In this document: in pieces, positions 42,837 to 52,270 of the stretch
How positions within the stretch are numbered: the stretch's first letter is position 1
Layout of the letters: each line of letters starts with the position of its first letter
Assembly: GCF_900102695.1 (NCBI RefSeq)
Contig: NZ_FMVW01000001.1
Location: 248,001 to 312,000 of the forward strand
Direction: 5' to 3'
Source: Afifella marina DSM 2698
GTDB taxonomy: Bacteria > Pseudomonadota > Alphaproteobacteria > Rhizobiales > Afifellaceae
DNA: 64,000 nucleotides
Notes under the pieces: model-generated
Seen by the model: only the letters and a program-made list of their open reading frames with translations
The model's database searches: none
What the model was told of the DNA's origin: nothing
Position numbers and translations under genes: made by a program

Positions 42837-45800
42837 ATGCAATCGGAGGGCAGGGGCCTGGTGGAGGCGATGGCGGACGAGCGCCTGGCGGCGCTTGTGA
42901 GCGACGCGCGTCCTGCCATGTTCTTCCGCCTCGACGACAACCGGCTCGGCTGGCTCAACCCGGCCGCTGCCGAGCGTCTCGGCTGCGGCACCGCCGAAGA
43001 AGCGCGCGCCCTTGGCCTCGGATCGGCCGACCCGCTGAAGCGCGACATTCGCATGCTGGCGAAGACGGCGGGCGAGACGGGCTCTCTCGGGCGGCTGCGT
43101 CTCGGGCGCGGCTTCGGCGCCGTGCCGGTCGTCTGCCAATGCCAGCGCGTGGTGATCGGCGGCGAGCGCGGTCTCCTGGCGGTCGCGATCGCCGCCGCGC
43201 ATGCGCCGAACCCGGCCCGGATGCCGGCCTTCTTCTCCGGTGACGGCGTCGTGGCGCGCCTTGAGAACGCTTCGGATCTTCAGGGGCGCGCCCTTTCTCC
43301 CGGCAAGCCGCAGCTTGTTGACGACTGGGCTCATGAGGGCAGGCTGCGCCGCGCGAGCCTCGTTCCGGTGGCGCGCGAGACATGCCTCGCAATCGTCGAT
43401 CTTGAGAGCGATCTCGGTCCGGTTGCCGGCGGAGATCTGGCGGCCGCGGCAGGGCTGCCGCAGAGCTCCGGCGAGCCGATCAGGGAAGACGGCGACATCG
43501 AAACCCTCAAGAGGCCGGAGACGGACGTTCCGGCCACCGATGTCGAAGTTTTCGACACTCAGGCTTCCGACCCTCAGACTTCCGAAACTCAGGCCCCCGA
43601 TGTTCCGGCGAATGACGACGATCACGACGAGATCGCGGAGATGAGCGATCGCGAGGGGCCGGTTTCCGATGATGCGCCCGATGACCATGATGCGCCCGAT
43701 CACGGCGCCCATGCGCATGACGAGGAGACGGATCTGACGGAAGCGGTGCGGCGTGCGCTGCCGGCCTGGATCGCCGATCGTCTCACCACCTACGATCCCG
43801 AGAAGCATGGCGCCGGAGAAGCGCCTCAAGAGGCGTCCTCCGACGAGAACGGGGATGGGGCCGCCGAGGGCGCTCCTGCGCTCAACGATCTCTCCGAAGC
43901 CGACGCCGATGATGCGCCTGTGGCGGCGTCTCCCGGGGAAGCGTCTCCCGGCGAATGGTCTGCCGACGACGTTTCTGCCGAGTCGGAAGAAGCTGAAACA
44001 GAGGCGGCAGCGGATGGGCTGCCCGAGCAACAGCCGGGCGATGAAGAGACGGCCCGGGACGAGGCGAGCCCGGACACGCCTGCTGCGGATGAGGGCGCTG
44101 AGGCCCCTGAACCGGCCGCCGAACCGGCACCTGTTGCGACGCTCACCCGGCCGGTCTCGGTCCGATTTTTGTGGCAGAGCGATGCCTCGCACCGCATTCT
44201 TTTCGTCTCGCAGGGCCTGACCCAACTCGTCGGCCGCAATTCTGAGGTCGTGGGCGAAACCTGGGACGACGCGGCCGCGCGCCTGCGGCTGGATCCGACC
44301 GGGCGGGTGGCAAAGGCCTTTCACGCGCGCGACACCTGGAGCGGCCTCACCGCCTGGTGGCCGTCGGAGGCGGGCGATGTCCGCATTCCGGCCGAGCTCA
44401 CCGCACTCCCGGTCTTCGATGCCGACCGGGCGTTTCAAGGCTTCCGCGGGTTCGGCGTCTTGCGCCCGGCCGAGGCCTTGAAGGCGGAAGCCTTCGACTT
44501 GCGTTTTCCGGAAGGAGCCGAAATGGAGGAGGCGCCGGCGGGCAGGCATCCGCGCGAAGGCGAGGCTCCGCCCAACGACAATGTCGTGCCGATCCGCTCA
44601 GACGTCGAACGCCTGCCGGAATGGTCGCGCCTGTCGACGCAGGAAAAGCGCGCTTTCGAGACGATCGCTTCAGCACTCGGCGCCCGTGTGACGGATCTGC
44701 AGCCCTCGAGCGGTTCGCCGATCGAGGAGCGCCGCGACGCCCTCAAGGAGCGCCACGACAAGAGCGCTGAGGAGGCCGAGGCGCGCGCGCCGGCGACAGG
44801 GCCGTCCGAAGATGCCGCGCCGGTTGTGGAGCGGTCAGAGGGAGAGGGCGACGATTTCGCGCCCACCGAGACGCGGCAGGATCCGGAAAGCCCGTCGGCG
44901 GAAGTCTCCAGGATGGTCCCTGAGGCGGTCCCTGAGACCCCGTCCGAAGACACCGCACCCATCGAGGCGCCCATCGAGGCCCCCGTCACGCTTTCCAATG
45001 CGGTTCTCTCCTCCAAGGTCGGCGAGCTTCAGGCGATCCTGGACACGGCCCTCGACGGTGTCATCGTGCTCGATGCGGAAGGCCGCGTCGAAAGCCTCAA
45101 CCGCAGCGCCGAGGCGCTTTTCGGCATCGAAGCCGACGCGGTGGTCGGCAATTCCTTTACCGAGCTTTTGGAAGAAGAAAGCCGGGTGGAGGCCGAGGCC
45201 TATCTGGAGAGCCTGAGGATGGCGGGCATCAAGAGCCTCCTTAACGAGGGCCGCGAGGTTCTGGGCCGCACGAAAGGCGGGCCGATCCCGCTCTTCATGA
45301 CGTTTGGCCAGGTCGGCAGCGGCGAGCGCCCCCGCTTCTGTGCGGTTCTGCGCGACATCACGCAGTGGAAGGAGACGGAGACGCGGCTGCAAGAGGCGCG
45401 CGCCGAAGCGGAGCGGGCCTCAAGCCAGAAATCCGATTTCCTCGCCCGTATCAGCCATGAGATCCGCACGCCGCTCAACGCCATCATCGGCTTTGCCGAA
45501 TTGATGGTGGATGAGCGTTTTGGCCCGATCGAAAACCAGCGCTACCGCGAATATCTGCGCGATATCCGCTCCTCTTCAGAGCATGTCGTCAGCCTCGTCA
45601 ACGATCTCCTCGACATCGCGCGGGTCGAGGCGGGCAAGCTCGATCTCGATTTTTCCGCCGTCGATCTCAACACGCTGGCGCGCGAGACCGTGTCGCTGAT
45701 GCAGCCGCAGGCGGGCCGCCATCAGGTGATCATCCGCACGAGCCTCGCCCCCGACCTGCCGTCCGTCGTCGCGGACGCCCGCACCCTGCGCCAGATCCTT

Positions 45801-46127
45801 TTGAACCTTCTGTCGAATTCGGTGAAATATACCGATGCGGGCGGGCAGGTGATCCTCTCTACCAGGCTGGAGGAGAACGGGGAGGTGGTCTTGCGCATGC
45901 GCGACAATGGCGGCGGCATGAGCGAGAGCGAGCTGGCGCGGGCGATGGAGCCTTTTCGGCAGATCATCACCTCGGCAATCGGCACGGGCACCGGCTCCGG
46001 TCTCGGCCTGCCTCTGACGAAGGCGCTGGTGGAGGCGAACCGCGCTCAGTTCGTTTTGAAGAGCGCGCGCGGCGAGGGCACGATCGCGGAAGTGGCGTTC
46101 CCCGCGACCCGGGTGCTGTTTGAGTAA
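42837..46127 (+). CDS. PAS-domain sensor histidine kinase, CbrA/PdhS-like
   Basis: A 1096-residue cytosolic kinase without clear membrane helices. N-terminal PAS-like region (1-150, MFFRLDDNRLGWLNPAAAER), a long acidic, low-complexity linker (about 220-435), a second PAS-like region (about 440-550), another linker, then PAS (about 720-850), HisKA with His874 (SHEIRTPLNAIIGFAELM) and the HATPase domain with the GTGTGSGLGL box near the end. The layout matches alphaproteobacterial CbrA/PdhS/DivJ-type kinases that act on DivK and the CtrA cell-cycle pathway; that assignment is by resemblance. The linker has in-frame 15-bp tandem repeats. GGAG lies 11 bases before the ATG. Confidence 0.85.
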   Translation: MQSEGRGLVEAMADERLAALVSDARPAMFFRLDDNRLGWLNPAAAERLGCGTAEEARALGLGSADPLKRDIRMLAKTAGETGSLGRLRLGRGFGAVPVVCQCQRVVIGGERGLLAVAIAAAHAPNPARMPAFFSGDGVVARLENASDLQGRALSPGKPQLVDDWAHEGRLRRASLVPVARETCLAIVDLESDLGPVAGGDLAAAAGLPQSSGEPIREDGDIETLKRPETDVPATDVEVFDTQASDPQTSETQAPDVPANDDDHDEIAEMSDREGPVSDDAPDDHDAPDHGAHAHDEETDLTEAVRRALPAWIADRLTTYDPEKHGAGEAPQEASSDENGDGAAEGAPALNDLSEADADDAPVAASPGEASPGEWSADDVSAESEEAETEAAADGLPEQQPGDEETARDEASPDTPAADEGAEAPEPAAEPAPVATLTRPVSVRFLWQSDASHRILFVSQGLTQLVGRNSEVVGETWDDAAARLRLDPTGRVAKAFHARDTWSGLTAWWPSEAGDVRIPAELTALPVFDADRAFQGFRGFGVLRPAEALKAEAFDLRFPEGAEMEEAPAGRHPREGEAPPNDNVVPIRSDVERLPEWSRLSTQEKRAFETIASALGARVTDLQPSSGSPIEERRDALKERHDKSAEEAEARAPATGPSEDAAPVVERSEGEGDDFAPTETRQDPESPSAEVSRMVPEAVPETPSEDTAPIEAPIEAPVTLSNAVLSSKVGELQAILDTALDGVIVLDAEGRVESLNRSAEALFGIEADAVVGNSFTELLEEESRVEAEAYLESLRMAGIKSLLNEGREVLGRTKGGPIPLFMTFGQVGSGERPRFCAVLRDITQWKETETRLQEARAEAERASSQKSDFLARISHEIRTPLNAIIGFAELMVDERFGPIENQRYREYLRDIRSSSEHVVSLVNDLLDIARVEAGKLDLDFSAVDLNTLARETVSLMQPQAGRHQVIIRTSLAPDLPSVVADARTLRQILLNLLSNSVKYTDAGGQVILSTRLEENGEVVLRMRDNGGGMSESELARAMEPFRQIITSAIGTGTGSGLGLPLTKALVEANRAQFVLKSARGEGTIAEVAFPATRVLFE
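43554..43598. repeat. Three in-frame 15-bp repeats in the kinase linker
   Basis: Units GACACTCAGGCTTCC, GACCCTCAGACTTCC and GAAACTCAGGCCCCC encode DTQAS, DPQTS and ETQAP in the acidic linker of the PAS kinase; a related ATGATGCGCCCGAT repeat follows about 100 bases later. Confidence 0.85.
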
Positions 46128-46148
46128 AAGGGCGATCCCGCGGGGAGC

Positions 46149-47324
46149 TCAGGCGAGACAGGTCTGTGAGGTCGGCGGCGCGGGCTTGTCGTTTGCCGCG
46201 AGCTCGATGCGGTTGCGGCCGGCTTTCTTCGCCCGATAAAGCCCCTGATCGGCGAGCGCCAGAAGCTCTTCCAGGGACTGGTCGTCGCGAAGCGCCACGA
46301 CCCCTCCGCTCATCGTGCTGTTGACGTCGCGGCCGTCGATCTCGCGACCCACCCGGACCCAGCTTTGCCGGACCCGATCGGCGAGTGAGAGGGCCGCGGG
46401 CGCATCGGCGCCGGGAAAGAGAGCCGCGAATTCCTCGCCGCCGACGCGGCCGAAGAGATCGTTGGCGCGCATGGAGCGCTGCGCTGTCTTGATGAAAGCC
46501 TTGAGCGCGTTGTCGCCGATGGCATGACCATAGGTGTCGTTGATCTCTTTGAAGTAGTCGAGATCGAAGAGCGCGACGGCGCAGGGCGTGCCGTCTTTCC
46601 GACAGCGCTTCAGGGTGCGCTCCGCCCGGTCCAGAAAACCTCGGCGGTTGAGAATGCCGGTGAGCTCGTCGGTCTCCGCCTTTGCCCTCTGCCAGGCCTC
46701 GCGTCTCTCCCGCATCGCAGCGGTTACGAAGATCGTGCTGCCGAGAACGAAGAGCAGTGCCTCGAATTGCAGCATCTCGGCGGCCGCGCGAACGGTCGAT
46801 GGCGCTTCGGAGAGAAACGACAGAACCGGCAACGAAAACACCAATGCCAGGGCATGCAGGACGCACAATCCGGCAAGCGGCCAGCGGGCAGGCACCTTCG
46901 GCTGTGCCGGATGAAAGACCATGGAATATGCGGTTGCGAAAAGATAGGCGCTGCCGACGAAGGCATGGGCGGTGCCGCTGAGTTGCATGCGGCCCTCGGG
47001 CGAGGCGAAGGCGGCAAGAGCGACGAGTGCGGGGCCGGCGAAAATAACAAGCGAGGTCACGAGATGCGCGCCGTTCATCCGCGTGGAAGCCCAAATCAAC
47101 GCAGGATGAAACGTCATCATTACAAAGGAAATCGGGTGGAGCAGGCTATTGTCGTGGCAGCGCGCGAGAAGCAGCGAGGCCATGACGAAAGCGACGTTCG
47201 CGGCAACCCACCACCAGATGTACTTCGTCTCGGGGTAGTGACAGCGCGCGAGAACCAAAAGGACGCCACAGATCGCCGCGCAGAAAGCCGAGACGACGGA
47301 GATCGTGGTAAGATCGAGCTGCAT
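46149..47324 (-). CDS. Membrane-bound GGDEF diguanylate cyclase
   Basis: A 391-residue protein with six or seven N-terminal membrane helices (to about residue 205), then a GGDEF domain. The active site is GGEEF at 295-299 and an RxxD inhibitory site (RAND, 286-289) lies five residues before it, so product inhibition by c-di-GMP is expected. There is no EAL domain. The frame extends to 47429, but MQLDLTTISVVS at 47324 starts the first helix. Convergent with the PAS kinase gene. Makes c-di-GMP in response to an unknown membrane signal. Confidence 0.93.
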   Translation of the reverse strand: MQLDLTTISVVSAFCAAICGVLLVLARCHYPETKYIWWWVAANVAFVMASLLLARCHDNSLLHPISFVMMTFHPALIWASTRMNGAHLVTSLVIFAGPALVALAAFASPEGRMQLSGTAHAFVGSAYLFATAYSMVFHPAQPKVPARWPLAGLCVLHALALVFSLPVLSFLSEAPSTVRAAAEMLQFEALLFVLGSTIFVTAAMRERREAWQRAKAETDELTGILNRRGFLDRAERTLKRCRKDGTPCAVALFDLDYFKEINDTYGHAIGDNALKAFIKTAQRSMRANDLFGRVGGEEFAALFPGADAPAALSLADRVRQSWVRVGREIDGRDVNSTMSGGVVALRDDQSLEELLALADQGLYRAKKAGRNRIELAANDKPAPPTSQTCLA

Positions 47325-47588
47325 GACAGTGGCTTTCGCCTCTAGGCCTTTCTTTCGGGCAGGTGTCTGCGTTCTGGGTGTTGTTGCCTGCTGATATGGG
47401 ATAGACTTCTGCGATATCCTAAGTAACAAGATGCAAAGCCCGCGCGGGACGAACCCGACGAGGCACGGCCTTGCCCTTCTCGTTTTGAATGATCCCAGAC
47501 AAACCTTGCCCCTGCCTTGCCGGAGGGCAAGACGAGCAGAAGGCCTATGCCTTAGGTTTTGACCGCATCGCAGATGAGCGCCGCAAAG

Positions 47589-47609
47589 GCCGCTCGTCGA
47601 ACGAGCGGC
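47589..47609 (-). terminator. Probable terminator of gshA
   Basis: Perfect 9-bp stem GCCGCTCGT/ACGAGCGGC with a 3-base loop, 13 bases beyond the gshA stop and followed on the minus strand by CTTTGC. The rest of the gap to the diguanylate cyclase start (47324) shows no gene. Confidence 0.55.
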
Positions 47610-47621
47610 GTCACGAGAGCT

Positions 47622-48995
47622 TCAATAGGCGTATTCGGAAAAAAGCGGCTCGACCGAATTGCCCCAGCGCGTGCGATATTGCGCGAGCAGTTCCTCGGCG
47701 GGCGTCCGCTTCAGGGCGAGCGTTTCTTCAAGCGGCGCCAGATATTCCGCCTCGTTGAAGCCGCCGGCGCTGATTTGGTTGCGGTGCTTCAGGCCGGTTC
47801 GGGAGATGGCGACGGCGCGTTTGGCGATGTCGAGGACCGTTTCGCGGCGGAAGGGGGTCGCAAGGCCGGTCTTCGGCACATGGTTGCGCAGGGATTCTCG
47901 CTCCGCCTCGCTCCAGTCGTAGGTGAGAGATTCGGCGGCTGCGAGCGCGTCGTCATCGTAGAGGATGCCCGTCCAGAAGGCCGGCAGGGCGCAGATGCGC
48001 CGTGTCGGGCCGCCGTCGGCGCCGCGCATTTCGAGAAACGTCTTCAGCCGGACATCGGGGAAGAGCGTCGAGAGGTGATTGAACCAATCGCCCATCGATG
48101 GCGTGACTTCCCCGATGTCGTCCACTTTGGGCTCTTTGAGGAACTGCCGGAAGGTCGTGTGGGTCATGTCGATGTAGCGACCACCGCGGATGATGAAATA
48201 CATCGGCACGTCGAGCGCCCAATCGACATAGCGCTCGAAGCCGAAGCCCTTTTCGAAGGCGAAGGGCAGGAGGCCGGTGCGGTTGCGGTCCGTGTCGCGC
48301 CAGATTTCGGCGCGGTAGGAGAGGAAGCCGTTGGGCCGGCCTTCGGTGAACGGCGAATTGGCGAAGAGCGCGGTCGCGATGGGCTGCAGCGCCAGCCCGA
48401 CGCGCATCTTGCGCACCATGTCGGCTTCCGAGGAGAAGTCGAGATTGACCTGGATGGTGGTCGTTCTCAGCATCATGTCGAGGCCCTTGCCGCCCACCTT
48501 CGGCATGTACTCGGCCATGATCCGGTAGCGCTGCTTGGGCATGATCGGGGTTGCCGCGCGCGACTGTTTCGGGGCCATGCCGATGCCGAGAAAGCCGATG
48601 CCGAGGGGTTCCGCCACTTCGCGCACCTGGGCGAGATGCGCATGCGTTTCCCGGCAGGTGCGGTGGATGTTGGGAAGCGGAGCGCCGGAGAGCTCGAACT
48701 GGCCGCCCGGCTCCAGCGAGATGGCTCCGCCACCGGTCGGATCACCAAGGCCGATGATGTTTTCGCCGTCGTAGATGGGCTCCCAGCCGAGCAGGGTTTC
48801 CATCCCTTTGAGGACCGCTTCGATGCCTTTTTCGCCGTGATAGGGAACCGGCCGGTTGCCGTCGCGGTAGAACGGCACCTTCTCGTGTTCGGTGCCGATC
48901 TTCCATTGTTGGCGCGGCTTGACGCCCTTTTCGATCGAGGAGACCAGCTGGTCGCGGTTTTCAATCGGGTTGTCGTTCGCTGTGTCGCGGGCCAT
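47622..48995 (-). CDS. gshA: Glutamate-cysteine ligase
   Basis: A 457-residue enzyme of the alphaproteobacterial/plant GshA class (GCS2-type), which joins glutamate and cysteine in the first step of glutathione synthesis. Typical stretches include QQWKIGTEHEKVPF, GGGAISLEPGGQFELSGAPL, the MMLRTTTIQVNLDF strand and EMRGADGGPTRRICALPAFW. Cytosolic; length fits the class. It stands alone with its own terminator; gshB is not in the window. Confidence 0.95.
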   Translation of the reverse strand: MARDTANDNPIENRDQLVSSIEKGVKPRQQWKIGTEHEKVPFYRDGNRPVPYHGEKGIEAVLKGMETLLGWEPIYDGENIIGLGDPTGGGAISLEPGGQFELSGAPLPNIHRTCRETHAHLAQVREVAEPLGIGFLGIGMAPKQSRAATPIMPKQRYRIMAEYMPKVGGKGLDMMLRTTTIQVNLDFSSEADMVRKMRVGLALQPIATALFANSPFTEGRPNGFLSYRAEIWRDTDRNRTGLLPFAFEKGFGFERYVDWALDVPMYFIIRGGRYIDMTHTTFRQFLKEPKVDDIGEVTPSMGDWFNHLSTLFPDVRLKTFLEMRGADGGPTRRICALPAFWTGILYDDDALAAAESLTYDWSEAERESLRNHVPKTGLATPFRRETVLDIAKRAVAISRTGLKHRNQISAGGFNEAEYLAPLEETLALKRTPAEELLAQYRTRWGNSVEPLFSEYAY

Positions 48996-49172
48996 CGGAT
49001 CTTTCTTTGCATGCGGCCGTCAGGCTGTCGGCGGCGCGACCATAGTAAGGCCAAAGGCGCCTTTCAAAGCCTTTTCCGCATGTCGGACGAGAGCCTGCTC
49101 TTGCCAATGGCGAAAGCGTTCTAAATTGAGACGAAGGGGCGCATGACTGCCATGCCAGTCGGGAGTTCGATC

Positions 49173-49697
49173 ATGATCCAGATGACGTCTCGCTTCATTC
49201 TCGGGGCCGCATTGCTCGGCGCGATGCTTGCCGCCCCCGCGGCCGGGGCCGCCGAATCCGATTTCATCGAGCGTTTCGACGGCACCTGGAAAGGTGGCGG
49301 CATGGTCATCCGCAACGAACGCTCGGGGCCCACCAACATCAACTGCTCGCTGGCCGGAGAAGGCGCAGCCAACAAGATCAGCATCGCCGGCAAATGCCGC
49401 GCCTATGCGATCTTCACCCGCGATGTGCGCGTCAATGTCGCCTACGACCCCGAAAGCGGGCTTTATCGCGGTACCTATCAGGGCTCCAAGGTCGGCACGG
49501 CGGTCATGAGCGGCAAGCGCAGTGGCGACACGATCAAGTTCGCGCTCGTCTGGCCGAAGGACGTGATGGGTGACACCGAGGCCGCGATGACCATCACCAA
49601 CAATGGCGCGGGCCAGTTGCGCGTGCTCGTCAACGACAAGGTCGGCGCCGGCGGTCCGGTGCAGCCGGTGACGGATCTCGCTCTCGTCAACAATTGA
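49173..49697 (+). CDS. Small secreted protein of unknown function
   Basis: A 174-residue exported protein. Signal peptide to about residue 26 (LGAALLGAMLAAPAAGA). The mature part is a predicted beta-rich domain (FDGTWKGGGMVIRNERSGPT, CRAYAIFTRDVRVNVAYDPE, GLYRGTYQGSKVGTAVMSGK) with two cysteines (in INCSLAG and AGKCRAY) likely paired by a disulfide. It recalls small lipocalin-like conserved proteins in rhizobia, but I assign no function. The ATG at 49173 follows GGGAG seven bases upstream; the frame opens at 49143. Confidence 0.75.
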   Translation: MIQMTSRFILGAALLGAMLAAPAAGAAESDFIERFDGTWKGGGMVIRNERSGPTNINCSLAGEGAANKISIAGKCRAYAIFTRDVRVNVAYDPESGLYRGTYQGSKVGTAVMSGKRSGDTIKFALVWPKDVMGDTEAAMTITNNGAGQLRVLVNDKVGAGGPVQPVTDLALVNN

Positions 49698-49734
49698 GCG
49701 CTCTCGTCGACAATTCAGGGATGAGGGCGAGCTT

Positions 49735-50487
49735 TTATTGATCGGGTGATGATTGGCGCCAGTCGCCGGCTGCGGCCTGAACGAGCGCAAGGGCTGCGAC
49801 GGCCGCGGTATCGGCGCGCAGAATGCGCGGTCCGAGCGAGATCGTCAGCGTCTGCGGTCTGGCCGAAATCGCACTCCGCTCGGCGTCCGAAAACCCGCCC
49901 TCCGGCCCAATGAGAAGCGCAAGCCTCTCGCCCTTGAGGTCGGCAAGCGCTGCAAGCGGATCGCCCTCGTGGCGCTCGTCGCAGAAGATCAGCCGGCGGT
50001 CTTGTTCCAGCGCCTCGATCGCCTCCGCCAGGCCTTTCGCCTCCTCCACCTCCGGCAGATTGAGGATGCCGCATTGTTCGGCGGCTTCCAGCGCATTGGC
50101 GGCGATGCGCGCCGTCTTGACCTGCCGCACCTGCGTGAACTGCGTGATCACCGGCACGAGCCGGCCGACGCCCATCTCCACGGCCTTCTGCGCCAGGTAA
50201 TCGAGCCGCGCCTGTTTGAGCGGCGCGAAGAGATAGGTGAGGTCGCTTTGCGGCGTTTGCGGCCGCGTCTGCTCCTCTACCTCGAGATGGGCCTTCTTCT
50301 TGCCCTCCTTGACGACCTTCGAACGCCATTCCCCGTCTTTTCCGTTGAAGAGAAGCATGGGCGCCCCGTTGTCGAGGCGCAGAACGTTGAGGAGATAATT
50401 GGCCTGATCGGCCGTGAGGGGGATCGAGCCACCGGCTTGGAGCGGCTCTTCGACGAAAAGTCGCTTCGTGATGAAATCGTAGGCCAT
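49735..50487 (-). CDS. rsmE: 16S rRNA (uracil1498-N3)-methyltransferase
   Basis: A 250-residue SPOUT-class methyltransferase that modifies U1498 of 16S rRNA. An N-terminal PUA-like part begins RLFVEEPLQAGGSIPL; the C-terminal knot has the conserved IGPEGGFSDAE and LGPRILRADTAAVAAL segments that bind S-adenosylmethionine. Convergent with the small secreted protein gene and divergent from xseA, 68 bp away. Confidence 0.95.
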   Translation of the reverse strand: MAYDFITKRLFVEEPLQAGGSIPLTADQANYLLNVLRLDNGAPMLLFNGKDGEWRSKVVKEGKKKAHLEVEEQTRPQTPQSDLTYLFAPLKQARLDYLAQKAVEMGVGRLVPVITQFTQVRQVKTARIAANALEAAEQCGILNLPEVEEAKGLAEAIEALEQDRRLIFCDERHEGDPLAALADLKGERLALLIGPEGGFSDAERSAISARPQTLTISLGPRILRADTAAVAALALVQAAAGDWRQSSPDQ

Positions 50488-50555
50488 GTTCGCTCTCTTG
50501 CCGTTCTTTCGAAAACGCGCTTGAAGCGCGGCTCTCGCTCCGTCAAGACTGGGTT

Positions 50556-52163
50556 ATGCCCGCATCCCCCGTCGAAGTCTCCAACGTCGCCGAATATACG
50601 GTCGCCGATCTCGCTTTCGCCCTGAAGCGAACGCTTGAGGAAAATTACGAGCATGTGCGGGTGCGCGGCGAGGTTTCCGGTTACCGTGGCCCGCACGGCT
50701 CGGGCCATTGCTATTTCACGCTCAAGGATCAAAGCGCCTCTCTCGACGTCGTCGTCTGGCGCACGACCTTCCAGCGGCTGAAGTTCAAGCCGGAGGAAGG
50801 CTTGGAGATGGTGGCGACCGGCAAGATCACCACCTATCCGCGCCGCTCCAATTACCAGCTCGTGGTCGAGAGCCTGGAGCCCGCCGGTGCCGGCGCGCTG
50901 ATGGCGCTTCTGGAGGAGCGCAGGAAGGCGCTCGCCGCCGAAGGGCTTTTCGACGAGGCGAAGAAGCGCCCGCTCCCCTATCTGCCGGAGGTGATCGGCG
51001 TCGTCACCTCGCCAACGGGCGCCGTGATCCGCGATATCCTGCATCGTCTGCGGGAGCGCTTTCCGCGCCGGGTGCTGGTCTGGCCGGTGCGTGTTCAGGG
51101 CGAGGGTGCGGCCGAGGAAGTGGCGGCCGCTGTCCGCGGCTTCAACCGCACCGAAAAGGGCGGCGCGGTTCCGCGCCCGGATCTCTTGATCGTCGCCCGA
51201 GGTGGCGGCTCGATCGAGGATCTGTGGGCCTTCAACGAGGAAGTTGCTGTGCGGGCCGTCGCTGAGAGCGGCATTCCGGTGATTTCCGCCGTCGGCCATG
51301 AGACCGACTGGACGCTCATCGATCTCGCCGCCGACCGGCGCGCCCCGACGCCGACGGGTGCGGCCGAGATCGCCGTGCCCGTGCGTGCCGAACTCGTCGC
51401 CTGTGTCGCCGATTTCACAGCCCGCCAGGAAGGCGCCTGGCAGCGCCTCGCAGCTTCCCTCAGGCGTGATCTGACGGGTGCTGCCCGCGCCATGCCTTCG
51501 CTCAACGAGCTCCTGGCTCTGCCGCGCCACCGGCTCGACGAGGCGGGCGGCCGGCTGCTGCGCGGGCTCGCCCAGCATCGCCGCTTCAAGGAGCAGGCCT
51601 ATCTGCGTGTCGGGGCGCGGTTGACGGGCGACAGCCTGCGCGCCGATCTGCGCCGTCGGCGCGAGCGCCTGGCTGATCTGTCAGGCCGCATGGAGCGCTC
51701 GGCGAGTGCCGTTCGTGGCTCCGCGCGGCGCGATCTCATACGTGCAGCCAGGCTGCGCCCGGAAACGCTCCAGCGCATGCTGCGGGTGGAGCGGGAGCGG
51801 CTCGCAGCGACCGCACGCCACGCCGAGGTGTTTCGGCGCGCCGCGATCGCGCGCCAGGAGCGCTACGACAATGCCTGCCGGCTGCTTGAGACGCTCTCCT
51901 ACAAATCCGTTCTCGGACGCGGCTATGCCGTCATCCATGACGCCTCCGGTCAGACGGTGACGCGGGCCGGCGCGATGCGGACGGGCGACGCCTACGAGAT
52001 AGAGTTTCAGGATGGGCGTCGCCCGGTCGTTGCTGGTGAGGGTGGCACACCGACGCCCGCGACGGGGAGCCCATCCGAGAGCCCGCCGAGCGAGAAGCCG
52101 GCGGCAGCGAGGAAACCGGCGAAGGCGAAGCCCGCTCCCAAGGCGCAGGGCAGCCTCTTTTAG
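50556..52163 (+). CDS. xseA: Exodeoxyribonuclease VII large subunit
   Basis: A 535-residue nuclease subunit. An OB-fold (about 10-110, VRGEVSGYRGPHGSGHCYFT) precedes the catalytic region with VVTSPTGAVIRDI, RGGGSIEDLWAFNEE and SAVGHETDWTLIDLAADRRA, all characteristic, followed by the coiled-coil part and an Ala/Pro/Lys-rich C-terminal tail (about 490-535) ending in QGSLF. Degrades single-stranded DNA with XseB, which is not in the window. Confidence 0.95.
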   Translation: MPASPVEVSNVAEYTVADLAFALKRTLEENYEHVRVRGEVSGYRGPHGSGHCYFTLKDQSASLDVVVWRTTFQRLKFKPEEGLEMVATGKITTYPRRSNYQLVVESLEPAGAGALMALLEERRKALAAEGLFDEAKKRPLPYLPEVIGVVTSPTGAVIRDILHRLRERFPRRVLVWPVRVQGEGAAEEVAAAVRGFNRTEKGGAVPRPDLLIVARGGGSIEDLWAFNEEVAVRAVAESGIPVISAVGHETDWTLIDLAADRRAPTPTGAAEIAVPVRAELVACVADFTARQEGAWQRLAASLRRDLTGAARAMPSLNELLALPRHRLDEAGGRLLRGLAQHRRFKEQAYLRVGARLTGDSLRADLRRRRERLADLSGRMERSASAVRGSARRDLIRAARLRPETLQRMLRVERERLAATARHAEVFRRAAIARQERYDNACRLLETLSYKSVLGRGYAVIHDASGQTVTRAGAMRTGDAYEIEFQDGRRPVVAGEGGTPTPATGSPSESPPSEKPAAARKPAKAKPAPKAQGSLF

Positions 52164-52270
52164 GCCGCGACATGTGAGGCGACGGGCCGCGCGGCCGGAA
52201 CCGATCGGCCGCGGCGCCATTTTAGCCGTGAAACGAGCCGCAACATCCCGCGGCGAACCTCCCGAGACCC

